This document shows positions 48,920 through 59,828 of a DNA stretch of 64,000 bases, piece by piece; position 1 is the stretch's first letter; the number at the start of each line of letters is the position of its first letter. A program made the position numbers and the translations under genes. Under the pieces are notes generated by a model, which saw nothing but the letters and a program-made list of their open reading frames with translations, was not told the DNA's origin and ran no database searches. This DNA comes from Tilletia caries (taxonomy: Eukaryota > Basidiomycota > Exobasidiomycetes > Tilletiales > Tilletiaceae), in NCBI GenBank assembly GCA_032718865.1, contig JALUTQ010000041.1, positions 1,734,757 through 1,798,756 on the forward strand, read 5' to 3'.

Positions 48920-50660
48920 CTCCTTTGGATCAGCACTCAGCTCCCCAGCTAGAGTCGGTGGTGGGCGACTGGAGCGAGTTAGTGCACGGAGCTCACGGCG
49001 TCACGGGAATCGGCCGCTTTTGGACATAGAAACCAACGATTTTCTGCATTTGCGTACATAAAGGCTCCGAAAGCGGCTGCGCGGGCTTTTTCCCCAGACT
49101 TATAGTTTGGGGTGTTTTTCTCCTGGACACGTTTGGACACGGTTTCTCATCAAGTTGGTCACGACTCGGACACAGGTTTCTCCGAACGGACACGCACTCA
49201 GACGCTTCGGACAAACCCGTTCCCAACCTTGCACAACCACTCCCAGCAGCTTCAGTCCCAGGAGCTTCAGTCCTTTTCCTCGCTCACCAACTGCCCGCTT
49301 GTTCTCGAATCTCGCCCGCTGAGCTGAACTTTGACGATCAACCATCAACAGCAGCAAGAGACAAGGTAGGAACACAGCGTATATCAGGCTTTCTCCTTCA
49401 CTTCGTTTGCTGACCTCTGTCCTCTACCTCTTCATCTCTCTTGGCCTCTTCACGCTACAACAGAGCATGTCCACGCCAGCAGAAGCTTCTCCCTGCGCTT
49501 CCTTGAGCGCCCATCCCTTGAGCGTCCATTGACAGCATCGGATACGGTCACGAGTGAGCACCTCTGGCTCCACGCATCACGACTCACGAGGTTTCCGTAC
49601 TGACACTTGTCTTCCTATTTGCAGACAGCTGGACAGCATCAGAAGCATCAGGAGGCGGACCAAAACATGGAGGACACCATGGTGCAGGAATCAGGGTGTC
49701 GAGTGAGTACCACATTTATGTGCACGCCACAGACATGAGACAAACTTAGCTGACCACTACTCTTTCTCTCTACCGCGTTCAAACAGGGCGAATACTGCTT
49801 TGGAAGACGAGGTAGGGCGAACGGATGGGCATGGCGCACCATTGGTCAAGTGTGGTCCCTGCCGCAGCTATGAAGACAGTCTTTTTGCGGAGATTGGGGC
49901 GGGCGATGCTGTAGGCTGTACATCAAGGATGATAATGGAAGGGGGAAGGTATGTCACTTTTTTCTGGCTCTGCTATCCAACTTCAGCGTTCCAATCCAGA
50001 GAGTTACTAATGCTCAACTTCTTCTCCCTCCGACTGCTTCTCCTTCAGCAATGTCTTTGCTTCTGTCGCGCGCGCCGCCTGAAATTTCAACCAAGCATTA
50101 TTTTACAGCTCGCCTGCGGCCTGATTGCGAGACGGTGTTCAAGACTATTCAAGGGCCAGAACGTACGCGCACGTCGCAGCGCAGACAAGCAGTAAGCAGG
50201 CGTTTGCTATGGAAGAGCACAGGACGCGCGCGGTTGCATTAGAAGAATGGGACAGTGAGTACAAAAAAGGGAGAGAACGACCGAGAGAGATACATGCAGA
50301 TTAGGAACAAGAGAAGTAGTGCGAGTGCGAGTGCGTTTTCTTGCGAGAATTACTATGCTGTGTTTGAGAGAGGTCGTTCGTTGCAGTGACGATCATCGTT
50401 GTCATCTGTCTGGTAATGCGCATGCCGACCCCATGCCGACCCGACTATGGTACTGTCTCCATCCACGAGGTCCGCGCTTCCTCCTTTGCGAGATGGTTGT
50501 CGGCAAGCGTTCGAATGCCGTGCTTGTTCTTTTTGAGTTGTGCATCCATTGCTCGTGCTGTTTCTTCTCGACTCCATCCCCTCTGACTCTGCAGTGCCTC
50601 CAACACTCCAATCACGCGACGCCAGCGGCAGATCTGCTTGCGCGCAGCCAATCCCTTTTT
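48920..50660. other. Spacer between the last unique gene and the telomeric repeats
   Basis: No gene is recognised. Near 49020-49210 a GGACACG-type word recurs several times within 120 bp. Short frames around 49460-50240 contain splice-like signals but no domain. The spacer ends directly in the (TTAGGG)n tract. Confidence 0.5.
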
Positions 50661-50719
50661 TTTAGGGTTAGGGGGTTAGGGTTAGGGTTAGGGTTAGGGT
50701 TAGGGTTAGGGTTAGGGTT
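50661..50719 (+). repeat. Interstitial telomere repeat tract 1, (TTAGGG)n
   Basis: About nine TTAGGG repeats with one expanded variant (TTAGGGGG) near the proximal side. G-rich strand orientation places the chromosome end to the right. The tract ends in GGGTT and continues without spacer into the 3' end of retroelement copy 1. Confidence 0.95.
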
Positions 50720-50778
50720 AAAGTAAGAAGTGAAGTGACAACTTGAGGGAGACTTGAAGAGGAGTCGAGGATGGCGAG

Positions 50779-50843
50779 TAAGACGTGGCTACAGGTGCGC
50801 TTACTGTTTCGTCCTCAAACTGGACTCTTCAGGCGTCGTCTTT
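50779..50843 (-). ncRNA. Hammerhead ribozyme motif, PLE copy 1
   Basis: On the minus strand the core CTGAAGA (50832-50826, matching CUGANGA) is followed by stem II GTCC/GGAC with a 7-nt loop, then GAAA (50810-50807). Stem III is ACAG/CTGT around a 9-nt loop. The cleavage position is 3' of A50790, preceded by the required U. Stem I forms from GC/GC next to the core plus AAGACG/CGTCTT, separated by a 2x2 internal loop. All invariant core positions are present. Hammerheads with such short stem III are known from PLEs. Confidence 0.85.
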
Positions 50844-51746
50844 ATACCTTTTTGGATCCCCTACGGGGACTTCTCTGATTTCTGTTGGGCATCCCTGTCA
50901 AGGTGCGCTTTCTACGGGGTTCTACGATGTTCCGAAGACGCATCGCGCCCCAGAAAACTAAGTGAACTTGTCCCAACAGAAGAAAGAAGGGTAACTAATT
51001 TGGGGGGGAGTCCCTCAAATTTCGATGTGGCGTTGTGGCTTTGGGGTGGTGCCCCCAAATTAAGTGCCCTCGGCCTTTGGATCGAAGTACCCTTTTTCTC
51101 AGAATGATCCGTATGACCTTTCATCTCAGTGTCAGCCGATGGGTCCTAGCTCCCTTTTCAGGGGGGGTTCTCATTCGAGTACTGACGTGGCAGTGCTGGG
51201 TCTTAATCAGGAGACCGACGGATAGCCGATTACCACAGCCAAATTTGGGGGGGGGTGTGGGGACCTCAACCAAATTGGGGGGGTCCTTCGGAGCTAAGTC
51301 GGTGATCTGTCATAAGTCTCAGGTAGCCGAGATGTGGGGATATAGGTCTCAGAGAGGTTTGTTTCTTCTTTTTTGTCTTTCTGTCTATGTCGATGGTCCC
51401 ATATAGGATGGCGTCATCGTTCATTCTCCATTTGTAACTCTAAGTCATAAATGGATTCACAGAAAGTACAAATCAGATTGTGTATGGCTTTCTAGTTACT
51501 AACCGGTGATCGCTCTTAGAACTGTCTTTGTACTAGACTAGTTAATCGAGACGATACTTCTCTATGTATAAGGTGCTGGAACCTTATACTAGCCATCGGT
51601 GTTCTACTTTTTGAAAATGTCAATTTTTTTGGCATTACTAGGCCTAAGCCGTTCCCTAAATAGGATATACCCGTCTGACCGACCCACTAAGGGGACTGCG
51701 GGAAAATAATGCCAAAAAATCGTCGAAAAATCGGCGAAAAAAAATT

Positions 51747-51828
51747 GACGACCATACGCGGATTCGAACAAGGGACTTGGAGTGATACAGGAATCAAACT
51801 TCCTACCACTGGTCCATAGTCCCCGCCG
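51747..51828 (-). other. tRNA-like segment in PLE copy 1
   Basis: On the minus strand TGGACCAGTGG resembles a Pol III A box and TGTTCGAATCC a B box, about 40 nt apart. GACTAT near the 5' side can pair with ATGGTC near the 3' side, and GGAA/TTCC brackets a short loop in the middle. The T-arm does not pair well, so a functional tRNA is unlikely. A run of T follows downstream. Confidence 0.45.
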
Positions 51829-51910
51829 AATTTGTTAAACTACTTACCCTCAAGCACTCATATACTACATTCCTACTAAGTTTATAGTATCCATATGGTA
51901 CTTTCTTAAG

Positions 51911-54800
51911 TTAAGAGTTAACAATGTTATCCTTAAACCTTTCTATGGTCTCTTTGTTCTTACGGTTGAATAAGTCTCCTAGAGCGGGAGGTTTACTTTG
52001 GCTATGTATGACTCTAGTGTTAGTTGGAAGAAATTCTAGACTTTCCCAAGTCGTTAGAATAGCATCCCATACTGTCTTCATGTTAGTACCTTCCCATAAG
52101 GGATTATATGTACTCTTAAAGATGAGAGTTTCAACCTTGTCTTTCTCAGTTGGAGTACACTCTGTCTTCCCTGTTAAGGTGAATGCACGAGTGTTCTGAT
52201 AATCGACCGTTAGGAAGACTTTGTTGAGGAACCCGTGAGGGTAACCTCGTGCACGCAGTCTAAGATAGAACTTTTTTTCCGTATCTCTAAGAAGCTGTTC
52301 AATTCTGAGCAGTTCCTTACATGTCGTAGCAGTTCAGCTTTTATCCATGCTTTCTTAACATGTAGTGGATGATACGAGGACCATGGTATATACTGGTATG
52401 CATTCGTGGGCTTTTGATATGTCTTTGTTAGGAGTTGAATGTTGTCTTTAACTTTAGCAGTTACGACTTCAACATCTAAGAAGGTCATTGAGCTTTTTTT
52501 GAAACATTCCAGGTGAACTTAAAGTTACTATGCTCGCTTTCAAAGTTATCGATGAAGTTTTTGTGGAGAGTCTTTGTTGCCTCTGACTACCACAAAGATG
52601 TCATCAAGATACCTGCCATAGTACTTTATGTTCTGTCCCTGTCCCGAGTTAGTCTGAGATGTCCCAGTATACTCGGCTTCTGCCATAACCAAGTTGGCAT
52701 ACATGGGAGCACACGAGGTGCCCATGGCTGTGCCTTTAACTTGTAGGTAGTACTTTCCCATAAAGGTAAAGTAGTTATTACGAAGAATCTTTTTCTAGTA
52801 ATTTTTAGTACTAGAGTTATGGTCTCTATAGGCAGAGAGGAGCGTTTAAGTATATTTGCCATGCATTCTAGACCCCAGTCTGTAGGGATGCTAGGGTACA
52901 TTGCTTCAACGTCTCCTGAAATCAGCCAGATGTCCTCTTCAGGGTCTGGAGATCCAATGGAAGTATATCTCATTGGCAGGGTTTGTAAGAAGGTAGTCGT
53001 GTCCTTAAGGATCCAAGGGTAGTCCTTGACTATGACCTTAAGTTTTTTTCTGCAACCCAGATTGATGCATTCGTATAGAATGTATTAAAGCTAGGCACTA
53101 TAGGTCTTCCTAGGACAGGACTCTTATGTACTTTAGGAAGTAACTTAAAGTAAGGAAGGGATGATTCTACATCGGATCTCACAAGTAGCCACTTACGTTC
53201 CTGAAGGGTCAAGGACCCTCCAAGTTTGTAAATGGTTTCCTTGATCCATCTTCTGTCATCTAACCAATCTGGTTCTTCCACTTCCTTGTAAACTGCCTTG
53301 TCGGTCAGTTGTCTTAAGGCTTCTTTATAGTACCACTCGACCGGTACGATTGCCATACCCATATTCTTATCTGTAGGTAGAATTAGTAAGGACTCTTCTC
53401 TTAAGAAGATGTCCAGGGTCTTTATGGCATGTATCGGTGGGTTAGGCCGAGTGAGTTTCTTACTCATTAAAGATTCTAAGATGGCATAGCCTTTGCTAAT
53501 TCCTTTTTTTCAAATTTAGCATTGCCCTTAGGTGCTTCCGTGTTAGATACAATATGGAATTTAGGGTTAAATTCTTTCTTGTATTGATTCTTACGGTAAG
53601 CCCATTTCCATCTTAGTCTTCGAACGAAGTCCCCATATGAATTCTTCCAAAGTTCTTCCTTTGGGTTAGGAGTGGGAATGAATTTCATATTGTAAGAGAT
53701 AATTCTCTGTACAGGGTGTGGGACCGGTGTCTTCGAAAGGTTATGGACTTGATCGTTGAAGGATCTTGAGTCGATATATTCCAGTGAGGAATGTCTTGCG
53801 AGGAACAGCGTTCGTTCTGAAAGGGAGGCAGTAAAGAATTCCACTGGGTAAGTACTTATCTTTGCTATATCAAAGTTAGAAGGTACTGACCAGTTGCCCT
53901 TAGGGACTTTGGACTTGTTCTTTTTTTGCCGGGGGGCCTTAGACTTAGCCTTGGTCTTTTGAACCTTTAGCTTTTTTTGTTGTCTGGCTTCTTCCCTTTG
54001 TGGACACTCGATTTTTGCTTTACCTTTTTCCCTTGCCTTTGAATGGCTGGGCCGGTGCTTTGCTTTTTCGAAGTGCCTTTAGCGAGCGACTCCTTGACCA
54101 GTTCACCAACTGCTTGTTGCAGCGATTTACCTTTTTTTCTTGGAGTGCAAGCTGAGCTTCATAGGCTTTCTGTTGCTTAGATTCTTTAAATTCTTTTTTT
54201 CCTTAAGTGACTTGTTAGCCGCTTGAAGGTAAAGTTTATCGAGATCTTTAGCAAAGGTTGTCATGAGGACCTCCACTTTACCTCTGACGAGGGGAATGTC
54301 TGATCCAACATGATCCTTCAGAGCCTCAGCTTTGGCTTCCAGTGCACTACGAAGGTTTAGGAGGAGGGCCTGAGTATTGCCCTCAATGACCAGCTGGTCG
54401 ACTTCCGTCTTCCTAGCATCGATCAGAATGTTGAGGTAGAACCTCAAGCATTCTTCCTTCTTCTCAGCCATCCTTTCCTGAAGAGTTTGGAAAGCATCTG
54501 GGTTTGACTCCAAAGCTTCCTTACTAATCTGGAGAGGAGGAGAGTGCACTGTGCCTTTAATGGCAGGAGGGAAGTGGTCTGGGCCTAGGGCCTTTGCACG
54601 TTCCAACGCAGCCAAGTTTTTCCCTGGCCTTGAAGTATTTTTGAATACACGGAGGACGCTCTTGCGAGGTGCTCTCTCGTGATATTCTCAAGGTCGGGCA
54701 GGCTCAGCTTAGCTGAAGCAGGTCCCGAGGGATACTGCTTGTCAGATACCTTGATGGTAGTCTGACCGCCTGAGCCACCATGGAGTCCTTCGACGTCCAT
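51911..54800 (-). pseudogene. PLE reverse transcriptase ORF, copy 1, several frameshifts
   Basis: An N-terminal region from ATG 54800 (MDVEGLHGGSGG...) is Lys/Glu/Leu-rich and helical (54130-54600), then very basic (53900-54100). RT motifs follow in order: LPTDKNMGMAIV near 53380, PKVHKSPVLGRPIVPSFN near 53137, motif A GDVEAMYPSIP near 52913, motif B QVKGTAMGTSCAPMYANL near 52743, motif C YLDDIFVV at 52611-52588, FLDVEV near 52485, then TKTYQKPTNAYQY and SSYHP, a PLE hallmark. The thumb (RLRARGYPHGFLNKVF) and a C-terminal domain end at TAA 51911-51913. Frameshifts sit at homopolymer runs, for example near 54630, 53507, 53045, 52495 and 52268. Catalytic residues are all present. Confidence 0.85.
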
Positions 54801-55004
54801 GGCCGTGCCAGATTGGTCACGTAGAGCTTGCGCTCCAGGCGTGGGGGGGAGGGATGTGGGGGGGAAGGGAGAGGAGAGAGGAGTAGGAGAAGGGGGGGAA
54901 CTACAGTACTCATCGTAAAAGGTGTTGTCGAGGTGGAGTAGGGTGAAAGTAAGAAGTGAAGTGACAACTTGAGGGAGACTTGAAGAGGAGTCGAGGATGG
55001 CGAG

Positions 55005-55069
55005 TAAGACGTGGCTACAGGTGCGCTTACTGTTTCGTCCTCAAACTGGACTCTTCAGGCGTCGTCTTT
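55005..55069 (-). ncRNA. Hammerhead ribozyme motif, PLE copy 2
   Basis: Identical to the motif of copy 1 over all core and stem positions. It lies directly upstream, in transcription order, of the leader of copy 1, so cleavage here would set the 5' end of a copy 1 RNA. Confidence 0.85.
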
Positions 55070-55975
55070 ATACCTTTTTGGATCCCCTACGGGGACTTCT
55101 CTGATTTCTGTTGGGCATCCCTGTCAAGGTGCGCTTTCTACGGGGTTCTACGATGTTCCGAAGACGCATCGCGCCCCAGAAAACTAAGTGAACTTGTCCC
55201 AACAGAAGAAAGAAGGGTAACTAATTTGGGGGAGTCCCTCAAATTTCGATGTGGCGTTGTGGCTTTGGGGTGGTGCCCCCAAATTAAGTGCCCTCGGCCT
55301 TTGGATCGAAGTACCCTTTTTTTCTCAGAATGATCCGTATGACCTTTCATCTCGGTGTCAGCCGATGGGTCCTAGCTCCCTTTTTCAGGGGGGGTTCTCA
55401 TTCGAGTACTGACGTGGCAGTGCTGGGTCTTAATCAGGAGACCGACGGATAGCCGATTACCACAGCCAAATTTGGGGGGGGGTGTGGGGACCTCAACCAA
55501 ATTGGGGGGGTCTTTCGGGGCTAAGTCGGTGATCTGTCATAAGTCTCAGGTAGCCGAGATGTGGGGATATAGGTCTCAGAGAGGTTTGTTTCTTCTTTTT
55601 GTCTTTCTGTCTATGTCGATGGTCCCATATAGGATGGCGTCATCGTTCATTCTCCATTTGTAACTCTAAGTCATAAATGGATTCACAGAAAGTACAAATC
55701 AGATTGTGTATGGCTTTCTAGTTACTAACCGGTGATCGCTCTTAGAACTGTCTTTGTACTAGACTAGTTAATCGAGACGATACTTCTCTATGTATAAGGT
55801 GCTGGAACCTTATACTAGCCATCGGTGTTCTACTTTTTGAAAATGTCAATTTTTTTGGCATTACTAGGCCTAAGCCGTTCCCTAAATAGGATATACCCGT
55901 CTGACCGACCCACTAAGGGGACTGCGGGAAAATAATGCCAAAAAAATCGTCGAAAAAAATCGGCGAAAAAAAATT

Positions 55976-56057
55976 GACGACCATACGCGGATTCGAACAA
56001 GGGACTTGGAGTGATACAGGAATCAAACTTCCTACCACTGGTCCATAGTCCCCGCCG
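55976..56057 (-). other. tRNA-like segment in PLE copy 2
   Basis: Sequence equals the tRNA-like segment of copy 1, including A-box- and B-box-like words. Confidence 0.45.
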
Positions 56058-56139
56058 AATTTGTTAAACTACTTACCCTCAAGCACTCATATACTACATT
56101 CCTACTAAGTTTATAGTATCCATATGGTACTTTCTTAAG

Positions 56140-58564
56140 TTAAGAGTTAACAATGTTATCCTTAAACCTTTCTATGGTCTCTTTGTTCTTACGGTTGAAT
56201 AAGTCTCCTAGAGCGGGAGGTTTACTTTGGCTATGTATGACTCTAGTGTTAGTTGGAAGAAATTCTAGACTTTCCCAAGTCGTTAGAATAGCATCCCATA
56301 CTGTCTTCATGTTAGTACCTTCCCATAAGGGATTATATGTACTCTTAAAGATGAGAGTTTCAACCTTGTCTTTCTCAGTTGGAGTACACTCTGTCTTCCC
56401 TGTTAAGGTGAATGCACGAGTGTTCTGATAATCGACCGTTAGGAAGACTTTGTTGAGGAACCCGTGAGGGTAACCTCGTGCACGCAGTCTAAGATAGAAC
56501 TTTTTTTCCGTATCTCTAAGAAGCTGTTCAATTCTGAGCAGTTCCTTACATGTCGTAGCAGTTCAGCTTTTTATCCATGCTTTCTTAACATGTAGTGGAT
56601 GATACGAGGACCATGGTATATACTGGTATGCATTCATGGGCTTTTTGATATGTCTTTGTTAGGAGTTGAATGTTGTCTTTAACTTTAGCAGTTACGACTT
56701 CAACATCTAAAAAAAAGGTCATTGAGCTTTTTTTGAAACATTCCAGGTGAACTTAAAGTTACTATGCTCGCTTTCAAAGTTATCGATGAAGTTTTTGTGG
56801 AGAGTCTTTGTTGCCTCTGACTACCACAAAGATGTCATCAAGATACCTGCCATAGTACTTTATGTTCTGTCCCTGTCCCGAGTTAGTCTGAGATGTCCCA
56901 GTATACTCGGCTTCTGCCATAACCAAGTTGGCATACATGGGAGCACACGAGGTGCCCATGGCTGTGCCTTTAACTTGTAGGTAGTACTTTCCCATAAAGG
57001 TAAAGTAGTTATTACGAAGAATCTTTTTCTAGTAATTTTTAGTACTAGAGTTATGGTCTCTATAGGCAGAGAGGAGCGTTTAAGTATATTTGCCATGCAT
57101 TCTAGACCCCAGTCTGTAGGGATGCTAGGGTACATTGCTTCAACGTCTCCTGAAATCAGCCAGATGTCCTCTTCAGGGTCTGGAGATCCAATGGAAGTAT
57201 ATCTCATTGGCAGGGTTTGTAAGAAGGTAGTCGTGTCCTTAAGGATCCAAGGGTAGTCCTTGACTATGACCTTAAGTTTTTTTCTGCAACCCAGATTGAT
57301 GCATTCGTATAGAATGTATTAAAGCTAGGCACTATAGGTCTTCCTAGGACAGGACTCTTATGTACTTTAGGAAGTAACTTAAAGTAAGGAAGGGATGATT
57401 CTACATCGGATCTCACAAGTAGCCACTTACGTTCCTGAAGGGTCAAGGACCCTCCAAGTTTGTAAATGGTTTCCTTGATCCATCTTCTGTCATCTAACCA
57501 ATCTGGTTCTTCCACTTCCTTGTAAACTGCCTTGTCGGTCAGTTGTCTTAAGGCTTCTTTATAGTACCACTCGACCGGTACGATTGCCATACCCATATTC
57601 TTATCTGTAGGTAGAATTAGTAAGGACTCTTCTCTTAAGAAGATGTCCAGGGTCTTTATGGCATGTATCGGTGGGTTAGGCCGAGTGAGTTTCTTACTCA
57701 TTAAAGATTCTAAGATGGCATAGCCTTTGCTAATTCCTTTTTTTCAAATTTAGCATTGCCCTTAGGTGCTTCCGTGTTAGATACAATATGGAATTTAGGG
57801 TTAAATTCTTTCTTGTATTGATTCTTACGGTAAGCCCATTTCCATCTTAGTCTTCGAACGAAGTCCCCATATGAATTCTTCCAAAGTTCTTCCTTTGGGT
57901 TAGGAGTGGGAATGAATTTCATATTGTAAGAGATAATTCTCTGTACAGGGTGTGGGACCGGTGTCTTCGAAAGGTTATGGACTTGATCGTTGAAGGATCT
58001 TGAGTCGATATATTCCAGTGAGGAATGTCTTGCGAGGAACAGCGTTCGTTCTGAAAGGGAGGCAGTAAAGAATTCCACTGGGTAAGTACTTATCTTTGCT
58101 ATATCAAAGTTAGAAGGTACTGACCAGTTGCCCTTAGGGACTTTGGACTTGTTCTTTTTTTGCCGGGGGGGCCTTAGACTTAGCCTTGGTCTTTTTGAAC
58201 CTTTAGCTTTTTTTGTTGTCTGGCTTCTTCCCTTTGTGGACACTCGATTTTTGCTTTACCTTTTTCCCTTGCCTTTGAATGGCTGGGCCGGTGCTTTGCT
58301 TTTTCGAAGTGCCTTTAGCGAGCGACTCCTTGACCAGTTCACCAACTGCTTGTTGCAGCGATTTACCTTTTTTTCTTGGAGTGCAAGCTGAGCTTCATAG
58401 GCTTTCTGTTGCTTAGATTCTTTAAATTCTTTTTCCTTAAGTGACTTGTTAGCCGCTTGAAGGTAAAGTTTATCGAGATCTTTAGCAAAGGTTGTCATGA
58501 GGACCTCCACTTTACCTCTGACGAGGGGAATGTCTGATCCAACATGATCCTTCAGAGCCTCAGC
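56140..58564 (-). pseudogene. PLE reverse transcriptase ORF, copy 2, truncated
   Basis: Same RT as in copy 1, with YLDD near 56845 and stop TAA at 56140-56142. The N-terminal end is cut at the telomere-repeat junction. At about 58432 this copy has a shorter T run than copies 1 and 3, which keeps the helical N-terminal frame open for about 40 more codons (to 58256). Other homopolymer frameshifts are shared with copy 1. Confidence 0.82.
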
Positions 58565-58633
58565 TTAGGGTTAGGGTTAGGGTTAGGGTTAGGGTTAGGG
58601 TTAGGGTTAGGGGTTAGGGTTAGGGTTAGGGTT
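58565..58633 (+). repeat. Interstitial telomere repeat tract 2, (TTAGGG)n
   Basis: Eleven or so TTAGGG repeats with one TTAGGGG variant, in the same orientation as tract 1. It sits between the broken 5' end of copy 2 and the intact 3' end of copy 3. Confidence 0.95.
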
Positions 58634-58692
58634 AAAGTAAGAAGTGAAGTGACAACTTGAGGGAGACTTGAAGAGGAGTCGAGGATGGCGAG

Positions 58693-58757
58693 TAAGACGT
58701 GGCTACAGGTGCGCTTACTGTTTCGTCCTCAAACTGGACTCTTCAGGCGTCGTCTTT
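58693..58757 (-). ncRNA. Hammerhead ribozyme motif, PLE copy 3
   Basis: Identical to the motif in copy 1. Here telomere repeats rather than another element lie beyond the 3' tail. Confidence 0.85.
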
Positions 58758-59664
58758 ATACCTTTTTGGATCCCCTACGGGGACTTCTCTGATTTCTGTT
58801 GGGCATCCCTGTCAAGGTGCGCTTTCTACGGGGTTCTACGATGTTCCGAAGACGCATCGCGCCCCAGAAAACTAAGTGAACTTGTCCCAACAGAAGAAAA
58901 GAAGGGTAACTAATTTGGGGGGGAGTCCCTCAAATTTCGATGTGGCGTTGTGGCTTTGGGGTGGTGCCCCAAATTAAGTGCCCTCGGCCTTTGGATCGAA
59001 GTACCCTTTTTCTCAGAATGATCCGTATGACCTTTCATCTCAGTGTCAGCCGATGGGTCCTAGCTCCCTTTTCAGGGGGGGGGTTCTCATTCGAGTACTG
59101 ACGTGGCAGTGCTGGGTCTTAATCAGGAGACCGACGGATAGCCGATTACCACAGCCAAATTTGGGGGGGGGTGTGGGGACCTCAACCAAATTGGGGGGTC
59201 CTTCGGAGCTAAGTCGGTGATCTGTCATAAGTCTCAGGTAGCCGAGATGTGGGGATATAGGTCTCAGAGAGGTTTGTTTCTTCTTTTTTGTCTTTCTGTC
59301 TATGTCGATGGTCCCATATAGGATGGCGTCATCGTTCATTCTCCATTTGTAACTCTAAGTCATAAATGGATTCACAGAAAGTACAAATCAGATTGTGTAT
59401 GGCTTTCTAGTTACTAACCGGTGATCGCTCTTAGAACTGTCTTTGTACTAGACTAGTTAATCGAGACGATACTTCTCTATGTATAAGGTGCTGGAACCTT
59501 ATACTAGCCATCGGTGTTCTACTTTTTGAAAATGTCAATTTTTTTGGCATTACTAGGCCTAAGCCGTTCCCTAAATAGGATATACCCGTCTGACCGACCC
59601 ACTAAGGGGACTGCGGGAAAATAATGCCAAAAAAATCGTCGAAAAAAATCGGCGAAAAAAAATT

Positions 59665-59746
59665 GACGACCATACGCGGATTCGAACAAGGGACTTGGAG
59701 TGATACAGGAATCAAACTTCCTACCACTGGTCCATAGTCCCCGCCG
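59665..59746 (-). other. tRNA-like segment in PLE copy 3
   Basis: Same sequence as in copy 1. Confidence 0.45.
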
Positions 59747-59828
59747 AATTTGTTAAACTACTTACCCTCAAGCACTCATATACTACATTCCTACTAAGTT
59801 TATAGTATCCATATGGTACTTTCTTAAG

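Larger units (their letters stand above)
50720..54945 (-). mobile_element. Penelope-like retroelement copy 1, full length
   Basis: A 4226-bp copy encoded on the minus strand, so its 3' end abuts the TTAGGG tract. In element order (right to left) it holds a short leader, a long broken ORF (N-terminal coiled-coil and basic region, then a Penelope-type reverse transcriptase), a 3' region of about 1.2 kb with the tRNA-like segment and G-rich motifs, and the hammerhead motif near the 3' terminus. No long terminal repeat, poly(A) tail or GIY-YIG endonuclease is seen. The closest known group by architecture and location is the endonuclease-lacking, telomere-associated PLE group (Athena, Coprina). 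Confidence 0.88.
54946..58564 (-). mobile_element. Penelope-like retroelement copy 2, 5'-truncated
   Basis: Begins (3' end) directly after the GGAGTAGGGTG end of copy 1 and stops inside the N-terminal coding region. Its last element base runs into TTAGGG repeats with shared CTT at the junction (CAGCTTAGGG). It is nearly identical to copy 1 over the shared part. Confidence 0.88.

Noticed and set aside
51670..51715. Second hammerhead-like motif (CTGACCGA...GGGAAAA) on the plus strand
   Set aside because: The core lacks the required CUGANGA pattern and no stem II forms between the two words.
51747..51828. Functional tRNA gene
   Set aside because: A- and B-box-like words are present, but the T-stem pairs poorly, the D-stem is only about 2 bp, and the middle loop does not give a clean 7-nt anticodon loop.
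52546..52761. Telomerase catalytic subunit
   Set aside because: PLE and telomerase RTs are related, but the YLDD context, the KPT/SxHP segment and multicopy tandem arrangement fit a PLE. No telomerase RNA-binding domain motifs were seen.
50720..54945. LTR retrotransposon or non-LTR LINE
   Set aside because: There are no long terminal repeats, integrase, protease, RNase H or AP endonuclease motifs, and no poly(A) tail. RT motifs and thumb are of Penelope type.
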